DNA of 7,428 bases from JBEKCP01 sp050014815 (GCA_050014815.1 JBEKCP010000301.1:1-7428), one strand, 5' to 3'. Shown: positions 1-5,413, counted from the stretch's first letter. Made by a program: numbers and translations. Notes: a model not told the origin generated them from the letters alone.

Positions 1-2
1 GG

Positions 3-542
3 AACCTCCAAACGACGGTGAAGACCGCCGAGCAATTCGGCCTGGACCTCGTCACGTTCCATGCCGGGTTCGTGCCGCACGACCCGAAGGACCCCACGCT
101 GGCGAAGCTCCTTGATCGGGTGGGCAGGGTGGCCCGGCTGTTTGCGGCCGCGGGCGTTACGCTGGCCTTCGAGACCGGCCAGGAGAGCGGCCCGGCCCTG
201 AAGGCGTTCCTCGAACAGCTCGGCGAGCCCAGCGTGGCCGTGAACTTCGACCCCGCCAACATGATCCTCTACCGGAGCGGCGACCCGCTCGAGGCATTGC
301 GGCTGGTCGGCCCCTGGGTCCGAGGCTGCCACCTGAAGGACGCGGTGGCGGCGAAGGTATACGGTACCTGGGGCAATGAAGTTCCCGTCGGCACCGGTCA
401 GGTGGACTGGCCGGACCTGTTCCGAACGATGCTGGCAATTGACTTTCCCGGCTGGTTCTGCTTCGAGCGGGAGAGCGGCGACCGCCGTGTGGAGGACATC
501 GCGGCGGGACGGCTCTTCGTCGAGCGATTGTTACGAGCGTGA
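3..542 (+). CDS. Sugar phosphate isomerase/epimerase, TIM-barrel family, 5'-partial
   Basis: The reading frame is open to the left edge (codons for N-L-Q-T-T precede the GTG at 18), so the gene almost certainly starts upstream and GTG 18 is an internal valine codon. The protein resembles the xylose isomerase-like/AP endonuclease 2 TIM-barrel family, whose members isomerise or epimerise sugars or act on inositol derivatives with a bound divalent metal. Counting from GTG 18, likely active-site pieces are VTFHAGF (12-18), FETGQE (51-56), NFDPANM (76-82), CHLKDA (104-109) and a final FERESGD (149-155). E52, D78, H105 and E150 are the probable metal ligands. About the C-terminal 60% of a usual 270-300 residue protein is present. 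It ends at TGA 540-542. The next gene downstream is an oxidoreductase of a family often paired with it in sugar catabolism. The family call is firm; the substrate cannot be read from the sequence. Confidence 0.85.
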   Translation, partial: NLQTTVKTAEQFGLDLVTFHAGFVPHDPKDPTLAKLLDRVGRVARLFAAAGVTLAFETGQESGPALKAFLEQLGEPSVAVNFDPANMILYRSGDPLEALRLVGPWVRGCHLKDAVAAKVYGTWGNEVPVGTGQVDWPDLFRTMLAIDFPGWFCFERESGDRRVEDIAAGRLFVERLLRA

Positions 543-558
543 ACGGGGGCTCAACTTG

Positions 559-604
559 GTCCCCCTCTCCCTCCGGGAGAGGGCCGGGGTGAGGGGGAGG
601 TGAG
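559..604 (+). repeat. Dispersed palindromic repeat, copy A
   Basis: The copy begins ggtccccctctccctccggg and runs on through gagagggccggggtgagggg. Its core ctccctccgggag is palindromic. It matches, in inverted orientation, the copy at 642-700, and in the same orientation the copy at 7372-7417. Such REP-like sequences between genes are common in planctomycete and some proteobacterial genomes. It starts 16 bp after the sugar isomerase stop and may form a hairpin at the end of that transcript. No T-run follows, so it is not a standard terminator. Confidence 0.7.
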
Positions 605-641
605 TTTGTTGCGGAGACTGGAGACATAGAATCCTCAGCGA

Positions 642-700
642 TTCACCCTCACCCTCGGGCACCGTGCGCAGCATGGTCGCTCCCGGAGGGAGAGGGGACC
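642..700 (-). repeat. Dispersed palindromic repeat, copy B, inverted and with an altered centre
   Basis: Read on the - strand this starts ggtcccctctccctccggga and ends in gggtgagggtga, so both ends match copy A. The centre differs: about 25 bp (661-683, accgtgcgcagcatggtcgc) replaces the usual gagagggcc-type link. Copies A and B face each other across 37 bp and together could fold into a long hairpin between the isomerase and oxidoreductase genes. The oxidoreductase start is 30 bp further on. Confidence 0.65.
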
Positions 701-730
701 TTGAATTCACGCTTTGCATAACGCCAGTGA

Positions 731-1777
731 ATGACCATGGACGCGATCAACGTTGCGGTTGTCGGGCTCGGTTTCATGGGCAGGACGCACGTCCGGGCCT
801 GGCGAGAAGTCCCCGGTACACGCATCGCCGCAATCTGCGATGCCGTGCGGCTGCCGCTGGACGGCGATTTGTCGGGCCCGAGCGGCAATTACGGGCCCGG
901 CGGTGGGCCGCTGCGGCTGGACATGACCGAGGTGAAGGCCACCAGGAACCTCGGGGACCTGTTGGCCGATCCGGCCATCGACCTGATCGACCTGTGCGTG
1001 CCGACGGCGGCGCACAGCGAGGCGGCCGTTACCGCGCTTGGGGCGGGCAAGCACGTCGTCTGCGAAAAACCGCTCGCGCGGACCTCCGCGCTGGCCCGCA
1101 AGATCGTCGAAGCGGCACAGTCCGCCAAAGGCCTCTTCATGCCCGCCATGTGCCTCAGGTTCTGGCCGCAGTGGCTCTGGGTGAAGGAGGCCGTGGACGA
1201 GGGGCGGTACGGCCGCGCGCTGGCGGCCCGCTTCCGCCGCGCGTCAGAGCCGCCCGGCTGGTCGAAGGACTTCCTGGACGGGGCGAAATCCGGGGGCGCG
1301 CTCTTGGACCTGCACATCCACGACGCCGACTTCGTGCAATTCTGTTTCGGCCGGCCTCGCGCGGTCTTCGCCACGGGCTTCACGCTCCTGAGCGGCGCGA
1401 TCGACTACGTATCGGCCATCTATCAGGTCGCCGGCGGCGCGAGCGTGACGGCCGAGGGCACCTGGGTAATGACCGAAGGCCATGGTTTCAACATGGCCTA
1501 CACCTTCATCTTCGAGCGCGCCACGGTGGACTACGATCTGGCGCGCGGGGCCAAGGCGCTGCGGCTGTTCGAGAAGGGCCGGGAGCCCCGGACCATCTCG
1601 TTGGAAGGCCCCGACGGCTACACCGCCGAACTCTCTCACATGGTCGAGAGCATCCGTGCGGGCCGTGGGCCGAGCGTGGTGACTGCCGGCGACGGCCTCG
1701 GCGCCGTGGAAATATGCGAAGCGGAGGAAGAGTCCGTCCGGACCGGGCAAATCGTCCGCCTGGGACCGCACGGATGA
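731..1777 (+). CDS. Gfo/Idh/MocA family NAD(P)-dependent oxidoreductase
   Basis: The 348-residue protein has the length and layout of this family, cytoplasmic enzymes that oxidise or reduce sugars and inositols using NAD(P). The N-terminal Rossmann fold shows VAVVGLGFMGRTH (8-20) with the GxGxxG dinucleotide loop at 12-17. CEKPLA (111-116) is the family's EKP motif, whose lysine is catalytic. The second domain holds GGALLDLHIHDADF (188-201), with D193 and H197 in the usual catalytic positions. The segment at 44-63 is Gly/Pro-rich and probably a surface loop between strands. ATG 731 is taken as the start; ATG 737 is an equally possible in-frame start, as neither has a clear ribosome binding site. 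It follows an isomerase/epimerase gene across a repeat-filled gap, and an unrecognised gene follows after 13 bp. The family is sure; the substrate is unknown. Confidence 0.93.
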   Translation: MTMDAINVAVVGLGFMGRTHVRAWREVPGTRIAAICDAVRLPLDGDLSGPSGNYGPGGGPLRLDMTEVKATRNLGDLLADPAIDLIDLCVPTAAHSEAAVTALGAGKHVVCEKPLARTSALARKIVEAAQSAKGLFMPAMCLRFWPQWLWVKEAVDEGRYGRALAARFRRASEPPGWSKDFLDGAKSGGALLDLHIHDADFVQFCFGRPRAVFATGFTLLSGAIDYVSAIYQVAGGASVTAEGTWVMTEGHGFNMAYTFIFERATVDYDLARGAKALRLFEKGREPRTISLEGPDGYTAELSHMVESIRAGRGPSVVTAGDGLGAVEICEAEEESVRTGQIVRLGPHG

Positions 1778-1790
1778 AGACGTACACGCC

Positions 1791-2408
1791 ATGAAACGCG
1801 TCATTCTCGTCCCTGTCATCCACAACGCGGCCGATCTCGGCTCGCTGGCCGACTCCGTTCGGGGCCATTATCTCCGGCGCTTCGGCCCCTCGGTCTGGAA
1901 GGAGCGGGAGCGGGCCCTCGAAAGGCTCTGGGGCGACATCCGCCGGGCCATCGCGGCGATGCGGCTCGATTACGGCAAGGTGCGGATTTACCAGGACGGA
2001 TTGCCCGTCTGCGGCCGCGAAGAACAGATCTCCCGGGAACTCGCGGGGGCCGGCAGCCTCAACCACCAGCTCGTGCTGGAGCTGGTGCGGCAAGGGGCTG
2101 CCCTGATGGGCACGGAAGACCCGCAGCTCCTGATCCGCGAGTATCAGTTGCAGCGCCGGCGGCTTGGCGATACGGCGGGCAATGCCGGCGCGGGCCACTT
2201 GCCCGGCGCGGGCCACTTGCCCGGCGAGCGCCAATCGCCCGGCGAGGCAGAGGACCTTTTGGCGGCGCGAGATCGCTTCATCACCCAACGGATTGATGAG
2301 ACCCTCCGCGACGGCGAAACGGGCATCTTGTTTCTCGGAGCAGCGCACCGGATCGATGCGATCCGCTCAAGCGGCGCCGACGTGGTGACGCTCGACTGCG
2401 CGGGTTGA
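1791..2408 (+). CDS. Uncharacterised 205-residue protein with hexapeptide repeat insert
   Basis: I do not recognise a named family. The protein starts with a hydrophobic strand, VILVPVIHNAADLGSLAD (4-21), followed by charged helical sequence (27-60). Then come the distinctive segments IYQDGLPVCG (66-75) and NHQLVLELVRQGAALMGTED (91-110). A low-complexity link at about 133-151 reads AGHLPG-AGHLPG-ERQSPG and comes from an 18-bp tandem repeat. The C-terminal part contains ETGILFLGAAHRIDAI (176-191), a strand followed by a His that faintly recalls the end of TraB/ChaN-type domains; that similarity is weak. There is no signal peptide or membrane segment, so it is probably cytoplasmic. It begins 13 bp after the oxidoreductase stop and may share its transcript. 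It also lies 380 bp upstream of gvpA on the same strand, but nothing ties it to gas vesicles. Codon-like GC bias and continuous sense over 618 bp support a real gene. A shorter start is not evident. Confidence 0.75.
   Translation: MKRVILVPVIHNAADLGSLADSVRGHYLRRFGPSVWKERERALERLWGDIRRAIAAMRLDYGKVRIYQDGLPVCGREEQISRELAGAGSLNHQLVLELVRQGAALMGTEDPQLLIREYQLQRRRLGDTAGNAGAGHLPGAGHLPGERQSPGEAEDLLAARDRFITQRIDETLRDGETGILFLGAAHRIDAIRSSGADVVTLDCAG
2184..2250 (+). repeat. 18-bp tandem repeat inside the 205-residue gene
   Basis: Two nearly identical 18-bp units (2184-2201 and 2202-2219, cccggcgcgggccacttg with one base changed in the first) are followed by a diverged third (2220-2237, cccggcgagcgccaatcg) and the start of a fourth (2238-2250). 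The unit length is a multiple of three, so gain or loss of copies keeps the frame and only changes the AGHLPG-type linker. Confidence 0.8.
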
Positions 2409-2667
2409 GCGCCGTGTGCCACGAGCATCCTCCAAGGTTGAAACACCGTTGGGCCGCGCGCGGTGCGCGTGGCGGTCGCGCTTGTCCCGCGCAGCGTGAG
2501 ACGGTCCGTCGCGCGCCGGCACTCGCGTGCGCGAAAGTTATCCCGGAATGCGCGAGAACACGCAAATGAGTTTGACATGATGACGATGTGAGTTAAGGTT
2601 CTTGTGAAATCGCACCGTTTGCGGCGGCTTCAAGAAAGATTCCAGAAGCGCCGGCAGTTGCGACGAA

Positions 2668-2734
2668 TGCAAGTGAACACATAGTGCCCGAGGGAACGGG
2701 TCTGCAAGTGATGGTTTCGATCCTTGCCCTCGGG
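2668..2734 (+). promoter_or_regulatory. Direct repeat and nested hairpin in the gvpA leader
   Basis: The 9-mer tgcaagtga occurs at 2668-2676 and again at 2703-2711, 35 bp apart start to start. cccgaggg (2687-2694) is perfectly complementary to ccctcggg (2727-2734). Inside that loop gcaag (2704-2708) can pair with cttgc (2723-2727), which shares one base with the outer stem. The second copy of the 9-mer therefore sits in the inner stem. This could be a protein binding site or an mRNA structure. It does not match a riboswitch class that I can name. Confidence 0.35.
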
Positions 2735-2774
2735 TGGCGTAAGCCTGGGGCGGCCGGATCAGGGTTCCTGTCGT

Positions 2775-2780
2775 GAAAGG
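2775..2780 (+). promoter_or_regulatory. Ribosome binding site of gvpA
   Basis: GAAAGG lies 8 bp before ATG 2789, followed by a T-run (ttttt) that leaves the site unpaired. It fixes the gvpA start and argues against the overlapping reading frame that opens at 2773. Confidence 0.5.
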
Positions 2781-2788
2781 TTTTTGTC

Positions 2789-3007
2789 ATGGCGAAGATT
2801 CAGAAGAGCATGGATTCCTCCAGCCTGTCGGAGGTGGTCGACCGGATTTTGGACAAGGGCATCGTGATCGACGCCTTTGTCAAGGTTTCGCTGGTCGGCA
2901 TCGAGCTGCTCTCGATCGAAGCGCGCGTGGTCATTGCGAGCGTCGAGACGTACCTGAAGTACGCCGAGGCGATTGGCCTGACCGCCTCCGCTGCGACGCC
3001 TGCTTAA
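2789..3007 (+). CDS. gvpA: Gas vesicle major structural protein GvpA
   Basis: GvpA polymerises into the ribbed, gas-permeable and water-excluding shell of gas vesicles, which give buoyancy. The 72-residue protein has the usual length and the family core: SLSEVVDRILDKGIVIDAF (12-30), the first helix and strand, then VKVSLVGIELLSIEARVVIA (31-50), the second strand and helix, and SVETYLKYAEAIGL (51-64). A short Ala/Thr tail follows. The hydrophobic VKVSLVGIELL stretch is typical of the shell's beta hairpin. Of the three GvpA-family proteins in the window this is the closest to classical GvpA: it has the VIDAF and SVETYLKYAEAIGL segments and only a very short tail. It is first in the cluster, has its own leader and a strong hairpin just downstream, all fitting its need to be made in large excess. 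Function is assigned by family and I consider it certain at that level. Confidence 0.96.
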   Translation: MAKIQKSMDSSSLSEVVDRILDKGIVIDAFVKVSLVGIELLSIEARVVIASVETYLKYAEAIGLTASAATPA

Positions 3008-3034
3008 TCGCAGCGACTCCTTCCCCCGTTTCCT

Positions 3035-3100
3035 GGGAGAGCGGCGGCGGCTGTCGCAGTCCACCACGACCCGGTGGGAACCGAAGCCGCCGCCCCTCCC
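3035..3100 (+). terminator. Strong hairpin between gvpA and the GvpC-like gene
   Basis: gcggcggct (3044-3052) pairs perfectly with agccgccgc (3085-3093). The stem is extended outward by gggag (3035-3039) with ctccc (3096-3100) across a small internal loop, and an inner ccacc/ggtgg pair (3061-3065 with 3073-3077) closes the top. There is no T-run after it, so it is not a classical intrinsic terminator. It more likely slows or partly stops transcription, or protects the 3' end of a gvpA-only mRNA. In other gvp clusters gvpA mRNA is made in excess over the downstream genes, which such a structure would allow. Confidence 0.5.
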
Positions 3101-3136
3101 CGGAGACGAATCCTTGGCTCAATAGGGAGATGTAAC

Positions 3137-3466
3137 ATGGCAGTCTTTTCCGATGCGTTCGTTCGTTTACGGCAGGAGCTCGATGAAGGGCACGAGAGCC
3201 GGCAGAAGCTCTTGCGGAACCTCCGCGCCGAGGTCTGCGAGTTGGCCCGGAAGAACGGGACCCGGCTGGCCGAACAGAGCAAGACACGGCAGGCGGAATG
3301 CTCCGCGATGCTCAAGGACCTCCGCGGGAAGCTCCAGGAGCAGGCCCGCCAGACGCGGGAGCAGTTGGCCTCATTGGCCGCGGACCTGCGGCAGGGCGGC
3401 GAGGTCTTCGGCCGCCGCGGACCCGCAAGCGGGTGCCCCGCCGGCCGACGTTCGCGAAACCGCTAG
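3137..3466 (+). CDS. Coiled-coil gas vesicle protein, GvpC-like, with two 33-residue repeats
   Basis: The 109-residue protein is almost wholly charged amphipathic helix (about 5-87), rich in R, Q, E, L and A, and ends in a Gly/Arg-rich tail. Residues 9-41 and 42-74 align as two 33-residue units: VRLRQE with TRLAEQ, LLRNLRAEV (25-33) with MLKDLRGKL (58-66), and CELAR with QEQAR. Cyanobacterial GvpC, which binds the outside of the vesicle and stiffens it, is built from 33-residue repeats of the same general make-up and is encoded right after gvpA, as here. The GvpC assignment is inference from period, composition and place; there is no convincing residue-by-residue match that I can make. Another coiled-coil accessory protein (GvpP/Q/T type) remains possible. 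ATG 3137 is chosen because AGGGAG lies 7 bp before it; the in-frame extension to 3074 runs through the hairpin and is unlikely. The tail beyond residue 91 lies over GC-rich palindromic DNA and may be a late addition. Confidence 0.65.
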   Translation: MAVFSDAFVRLRQELDEGHESRQKLLRNLRAEVCELARKNGTRLAEQSKTRQAECSAMLKDLRGKLQEQARQTREQLASLAADLRQGGEVFGRRGPASGCPAGRRSRNR

Positions 3467-3468
3467 GA

Positions 3469-3545
3469 GGAAAAAGGGGACAGTCCCCATTTGTGCGAAG
3501 CACCCTTCGGGCCGTTCCGGAAAATGGGGACTGTCCCCCTTTTCC
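3469..3545 (+). repeat. Palindromic repeat of the ggggacagtcccc type
   Basis: The arms 3469-3492 and 3522-3545 are inverted copies of 24 bp with one mismatch. Each arm also holds its own palindrome (ggggacagtcccc, ggggactgtcccc). Between them cgaag (3496-3500) pairs with cttcg (3505-3509). Such paired 'gggacagtcccc' elements are widely scattered in planctomycete and some other genomes and resemble REP/BIME elements mobilised by REP-associated transposases; no transposase is present here. It fills most of the 108-bp gap between the GvpC-like gene and gvpN, leaving the gvpN ribosome binding site free. Confidence 0.8.
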
Positions 3546-3574
3546 GGACCACTCGACAAGGAAGCCGCGAGCTT

Positions 3575-4600
3575 ATGCACGACATCCAGCAAACCCACGG
3601 AGCCGAGGCGCAGGTCTGGCCGGAAGCCGGTCCCAGGTTCGTGCTGACTCCGCAACTGGAGGAGCTTGTGGATCGGGCACTGGGCTACCTGATGGCCGGC
3701 TACCCGATCAACCTGGCCGGGCCGGCCGGCACCGGGAAGACGACCCTGGCGCTCCACCTGGCCGCCCGCCTCCGCAGGCCCGTCACCCTGATCCACGGCG
3801 ACGATGAATTCAGCAGCTCCGACCTGGTGGGCAGCGACCAGGGCTACCGCAAGAGCAAGTTGATCGACAACTTCATTCACTCGGTCGTCAGGACCGAGGA
3901 GACCCTCAAGACGCTCTGGACGGACAACCGGTTGACCACCGCCTGCCGCTTCGGCCACGTCTTGATCTACGACGAGTTCACGCGGAGCCGGCCTGAAGCC
4001 AACAACGTCCTCTTGAGCGTGCTTGGAGAGCGGTTCCTGACGCTCCCCAGCCAGGGCGACGACGAGGACGGATACCTCGAAGTGCATCCGGGCTTCCGGG
4101 CGATCTTCACCTCGAATCCGCAGGAATACGCGGGCGTACACAAGAGCCAGGACGCCCTGCTGGACCGCCTCATCACCATGTACATGGATCATTACGATCT
4201 TGCGACGGAAGTGGCGATCACGTCTTCCAGCGGCGGGGTTCCCCCGGAAATGGCGGAACAGATCGTCCGGCTCGTGCACCACTTCCGCCAGCAAGACCCG
4301 TCGGGCCAGCATCCCAGCATGCGGGCCGCCATCATGATGGCGAAGGTCCTGGCCTGCCGCGGGCTCTCGTGCGACCCGACCCATCCGCTGGTGATCGGCA
4401 TTTGCCGGGACGTGCTCCACGTCGGGGCGTCCCGCAGCAGGTCGGCGAAGCCGCAGTGCTCCGCCACCGAGTTGCAGTTGGTGTTGGAGCAACTTTGGGG
4501 CTCTCCGCAAAGCCACGAGCGGCATACCTGCCCGGCCCTTAAATCCTCCGCGGAGGATGCCCTTCGATCCACCCGGGAAATCGACGAGGTGCTCGTATGA
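3575..4600 (+). CDS. gvpN: Gas vesicle AAA+ ATPase GvpN
   Basis: GvpN is a MoxR-related AAA+ ATPase of the cytoplasm needed for growth of vesicles to full size. The 341-residue protein shows the Walker A loop GPAGTGKTT (49-57), Walker B HVLIYDEF (128-135) followed by the family's TRSRPEANNVLLSVLGER (136-153), and sensor 1 in FTSNPQEYAGVH (178-189, N181). QDALLDR (192-198) carries the likely arginine finger. TSNPxEYAGVHxxQDALLDR is a hallmark that separates GvpN from other MoxR proteins. ATG 3575 is chosen because AAGGAAG lies 10 bp upstream; the open frame reaches further left, but that part is the palindromic repeat. The length is near the usual 300-390 residues. Its C-terminal tail (about 300-341) is not conserved. 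Its stop overlaps the start of the next gene by 4 bp (ATGA), so the two are probably translationally coupled. Confidence 0.96.
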   Translation: MHDIQQTHGAEAQVWPEAGPRFVLTPQLEELVDRALGYLMAGYPINLAGPAGTGKTTLALHLAARLRRPVTLIHGDDEFSSSDLVGSDQGYRKSKLIDNFIHSVVRTEETLKTLWTDNRLTTACRFGHVLIYDEFTRSRPEANNVLLSVLGERFLTLPSQGDDEDGYLEVHPGFRAIFTSNPQEYAGVHKSQDALLDRLITMYMDHYDLATEVAITSSSGGVPPEMAEQIVRLVHHFRQQDPSGQHPSMRAAIMMAKVLACRGLSCDPTHPLVIGICRDVLHVGASRSRSAKPQCSATELQLVLEQLWGSPQSHERHTCPALKSSAEDALRSTREIDEVLV

Positions 4601-4914
4601 GAACCAGGCCGCCGCGAGGTCTGCGGGACATTCCGACCCGCAGCAGTCTTACCAGCGAAACGGAACACCCGCACCGCAGGTTTCTCCGGGTGGCCAGCCT
4701 GGAGTTGAGGAAGACGCTCTGCCGGAAGGTGCGGGATGCCGCCGCGAAGCGGGCGGAAGAAATGCAGGGCAAGATGGGCGAGATCGAAACGGAAGAATCC
4801 CGGCTCCTCGGGCCGGAACTGCTCTTGAGACAAGGGCCGCACGACGCGGCCGGCCTGCACTCGGCGCCAGGCCCCGCACCGGCCGACGGCCGCGGCTTCA
4901 CGCTGAAATACTGA
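4597..4914 (+). CDS. Small uncharacterised protein of the gas vesicle operon
   Basis: I cannot name this 105-residue protein. It has a disordered basic N-terminus (1-22), then a helical segment HRRFLRVASLELRKTLCRKV (26-45) that continues as RDAAAKRAEEMQGKMGEIETEESRLL (46-71) and looks like a charged coiled coil. A Pro/Gly/Ala-rich link follows, and the protein ends in RGFTLKY. There is no signal peptide or membrane segment. Its ATG overlaps the gvpN stop (ATGA 4597-4600) and GAGG lies 7 bp before it; the gvpO-like gene follows after 11 bp. The tight packing between two gvp genes implies a role in vesicle assembly, perhaps with GvpN. A competing frame that starts at 4557 covers the same DNA, but its upstream part is low-complexity and only its last 98 codons look real; those are the next gene. 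The gene is likely real; its function is unknown. Confidence 0.7.
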   Translation: MRTRPPRGLRDIPTRSSLTSETEHPHRRFLRVASLELRKTLCRKVRDAAAKRAEEMQGKMGEIETEESRLLGPELLLRQGPHDAAGLHSAPGPAPADGRGFTLKY

Positions 4915-4925
4915 GGGTGGAAAGC

Positions 4926-5222
4926 ATGGCGACCGGGCAGTGTACAGACCATCGGCCCACCCTTGCGGACGCCTTGACCGCCGTCCGCTGCTTCCTGCAA
5001 GCCTCGTTGCCGGACGTTGCCCGCGTCGATGTCAGCCGGGTCATGCCGGTCCAATCCGGCGAGGCCTCGTGGGAGGCCCAGGCCGTGGTGTGGCAGCCCA
5101 ACAGCACCGTCCAGTCGCTGGGTCTTGAGACGAGCCACCCGGTGCTGGACCCGCACACGTGCATCGTCCGCCTGGATTCCTGTCTGAACGTAATCGCTTA
5201 CGAGACTGAGGAGGCATCATGA
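4926..5222 (+). CDS. gvpO: GvpO-like gas vesicle protein
   Basis: The 98-residue protein fits the pattern of the GvpO family, small cytoplasmic proteins needed for vesicle formation in haloarchaea and actinomycetes. It has an N-terminal helix, LADALTAVRCFLQAS (13-27), a strand VDVSRVMPVQ (34-43), then SWEAQAVVWQ (48-57) in the place of the family's GWxVxVEVxE. It closes with PVLDPHTCIVRLD (72-84) and LNVIAYET (87-94), which match the typical 'vLa.YeV.lD..G.l..Y.R' ending. The final Y.R..RY segment usual in GvpO is missing and the middle is divergent, so I rate this as a probable, not certain, GvpO. ATG 4926 is chosen because GAGGGTGG (4913-4920) lies just before it and because family similarity begins there. 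The stop overlaps the start of the zinc-ribbon gene by 4 bp (ATGA 5219-5222). Confidence 0.6.
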   Translation: MATGQCTDHRPTLADALTAVRCFLQASLPDVARVDVSRVMPVQSGEASWEAQAVVWQPNSTVQSLGLETSHPVLDPHTCIVRLDSCLNVIAYETEEAS

Positions 5223-5413
5223 AACTGAATTGCGTGAGTTGCGGCCACTCGCTCGACCTCGGCGATGCCTACGACGACTATGAGGGCCAGGTGAGGTGCT
5301 TCATCTGCGGGAGCCTCCTGGCCATTCGCACCGCAGAGGGACACGTCAAATCGGTCGCGATGGCGCCCGAGAGGCCAGAGGCCGTCGTGTCCAGTCCGGC
5401 AAAAACGGAGTAA
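5219..5413 (+). CDS. Small zinc-ribbon protein of the gas vesicle operon
   Basis: The 64-residue protein holds two CxxC knuckles, C5-V-S-C8 and C27-F-I-C30, separated by 18 residues with the acidic link LDLGDAYDDYEG (12-23). This is the layout of a rubredoxin-like or zinc-ribbon fold binding one metal ion. The strand after the second knuckle (SLLAIRTAEGHVKSVAM) completes the fold, and the last 15 residues are disordered. It has no export signal. Its ATG overlaps the end of the gvpO-like gene, with GAGGAGG (5208-5214) 4 bp upstream, and the gvpF/L start is 13 bp after its stop. It is therefore embedded in the operon. A zinc ribbon is not part of the classical gvp set. It could act as a regulator or an assembly partner, and neither can be told from sequence. 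I am sure of the fold type and of the gene, not of the role. Confidence 0.82.
   Translation: MKLNCVSCGHSLDLGDAYDDYEGQVRCFICGSLLAIRTAEGHVKSVAMAPERPEAVVSSPAKTE

Larger units (their letters stand above)
2409..2788 (+). promoter_or_regulatory. Non-coding region upstream of gvpA, probable promoter and 5' leader
   Basis: This 380-bp gap has no credible gene. The frames that cross it are antisense or out-of-frame continuations of neighbouring genes. As the only long gap before gvpA it is the best place for the promoter of the gas vesicle operon. A perfect TTGACA lies at 2572-2577, but the -10 hexamer at the right distance is poor (TAAGGT at 2594-2599). A second weak pair is TTGCGA at 2658-2663 with CATAGT at 2680-2685, 16 bp apart. 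The first half (2409-2540) is very GC-rich, with many short cgcg runs. A nested hairpin lies at 2687-2734. I see no convincing sigma-54 site. Confidence 0.4.

Noticed and set aside
664..1794. A 376-residue + strand frame overlapping the oxidoreductase
   Set aside because: It is Arg/Gly-rich as expected of a shifted frame; the oxidoreductase frame has the Rossmann and EKP motifs.
2474..2489. A possible sigma-54 promoter (tggcggtcgcgcttgt) before gvpA
   Set aside because: The GG and GC pairs are not at the required distance, and the site is some 300 bp from the gene.
2687..2760. A riboswitch, for example a cyclic di-GMP type, in the gvpA leader
   Set aside because: Some words (ggcgtaagcct, cggccgg) recall that class, but the order and the conserved core do not match.
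3491..3574. An upstream extension of gvpN by 28 codons
   Set aside because: These codons are the palindromic repeat, and the ribosome binding site AAGGAAG supports ATG 3575.
3371..4525. A 384-residue open frame on the - strand opposite gvpN
   Set aside because: It is a mirror of gvpN in GC-rich DNA, crosses the palindromic repeat, and shows no family features. gvpN on the + strand has all AAA+ motifs.
4557..4925. A long frame from 4557 that reads through into the gvpO-like gene, suggesting a 221-residue protein
   Set aside because: The first 123 codons are low-complexity and overlap a better-supported gene (4597-4914). Family similarity and a good ribosome binding site begin at 4926.
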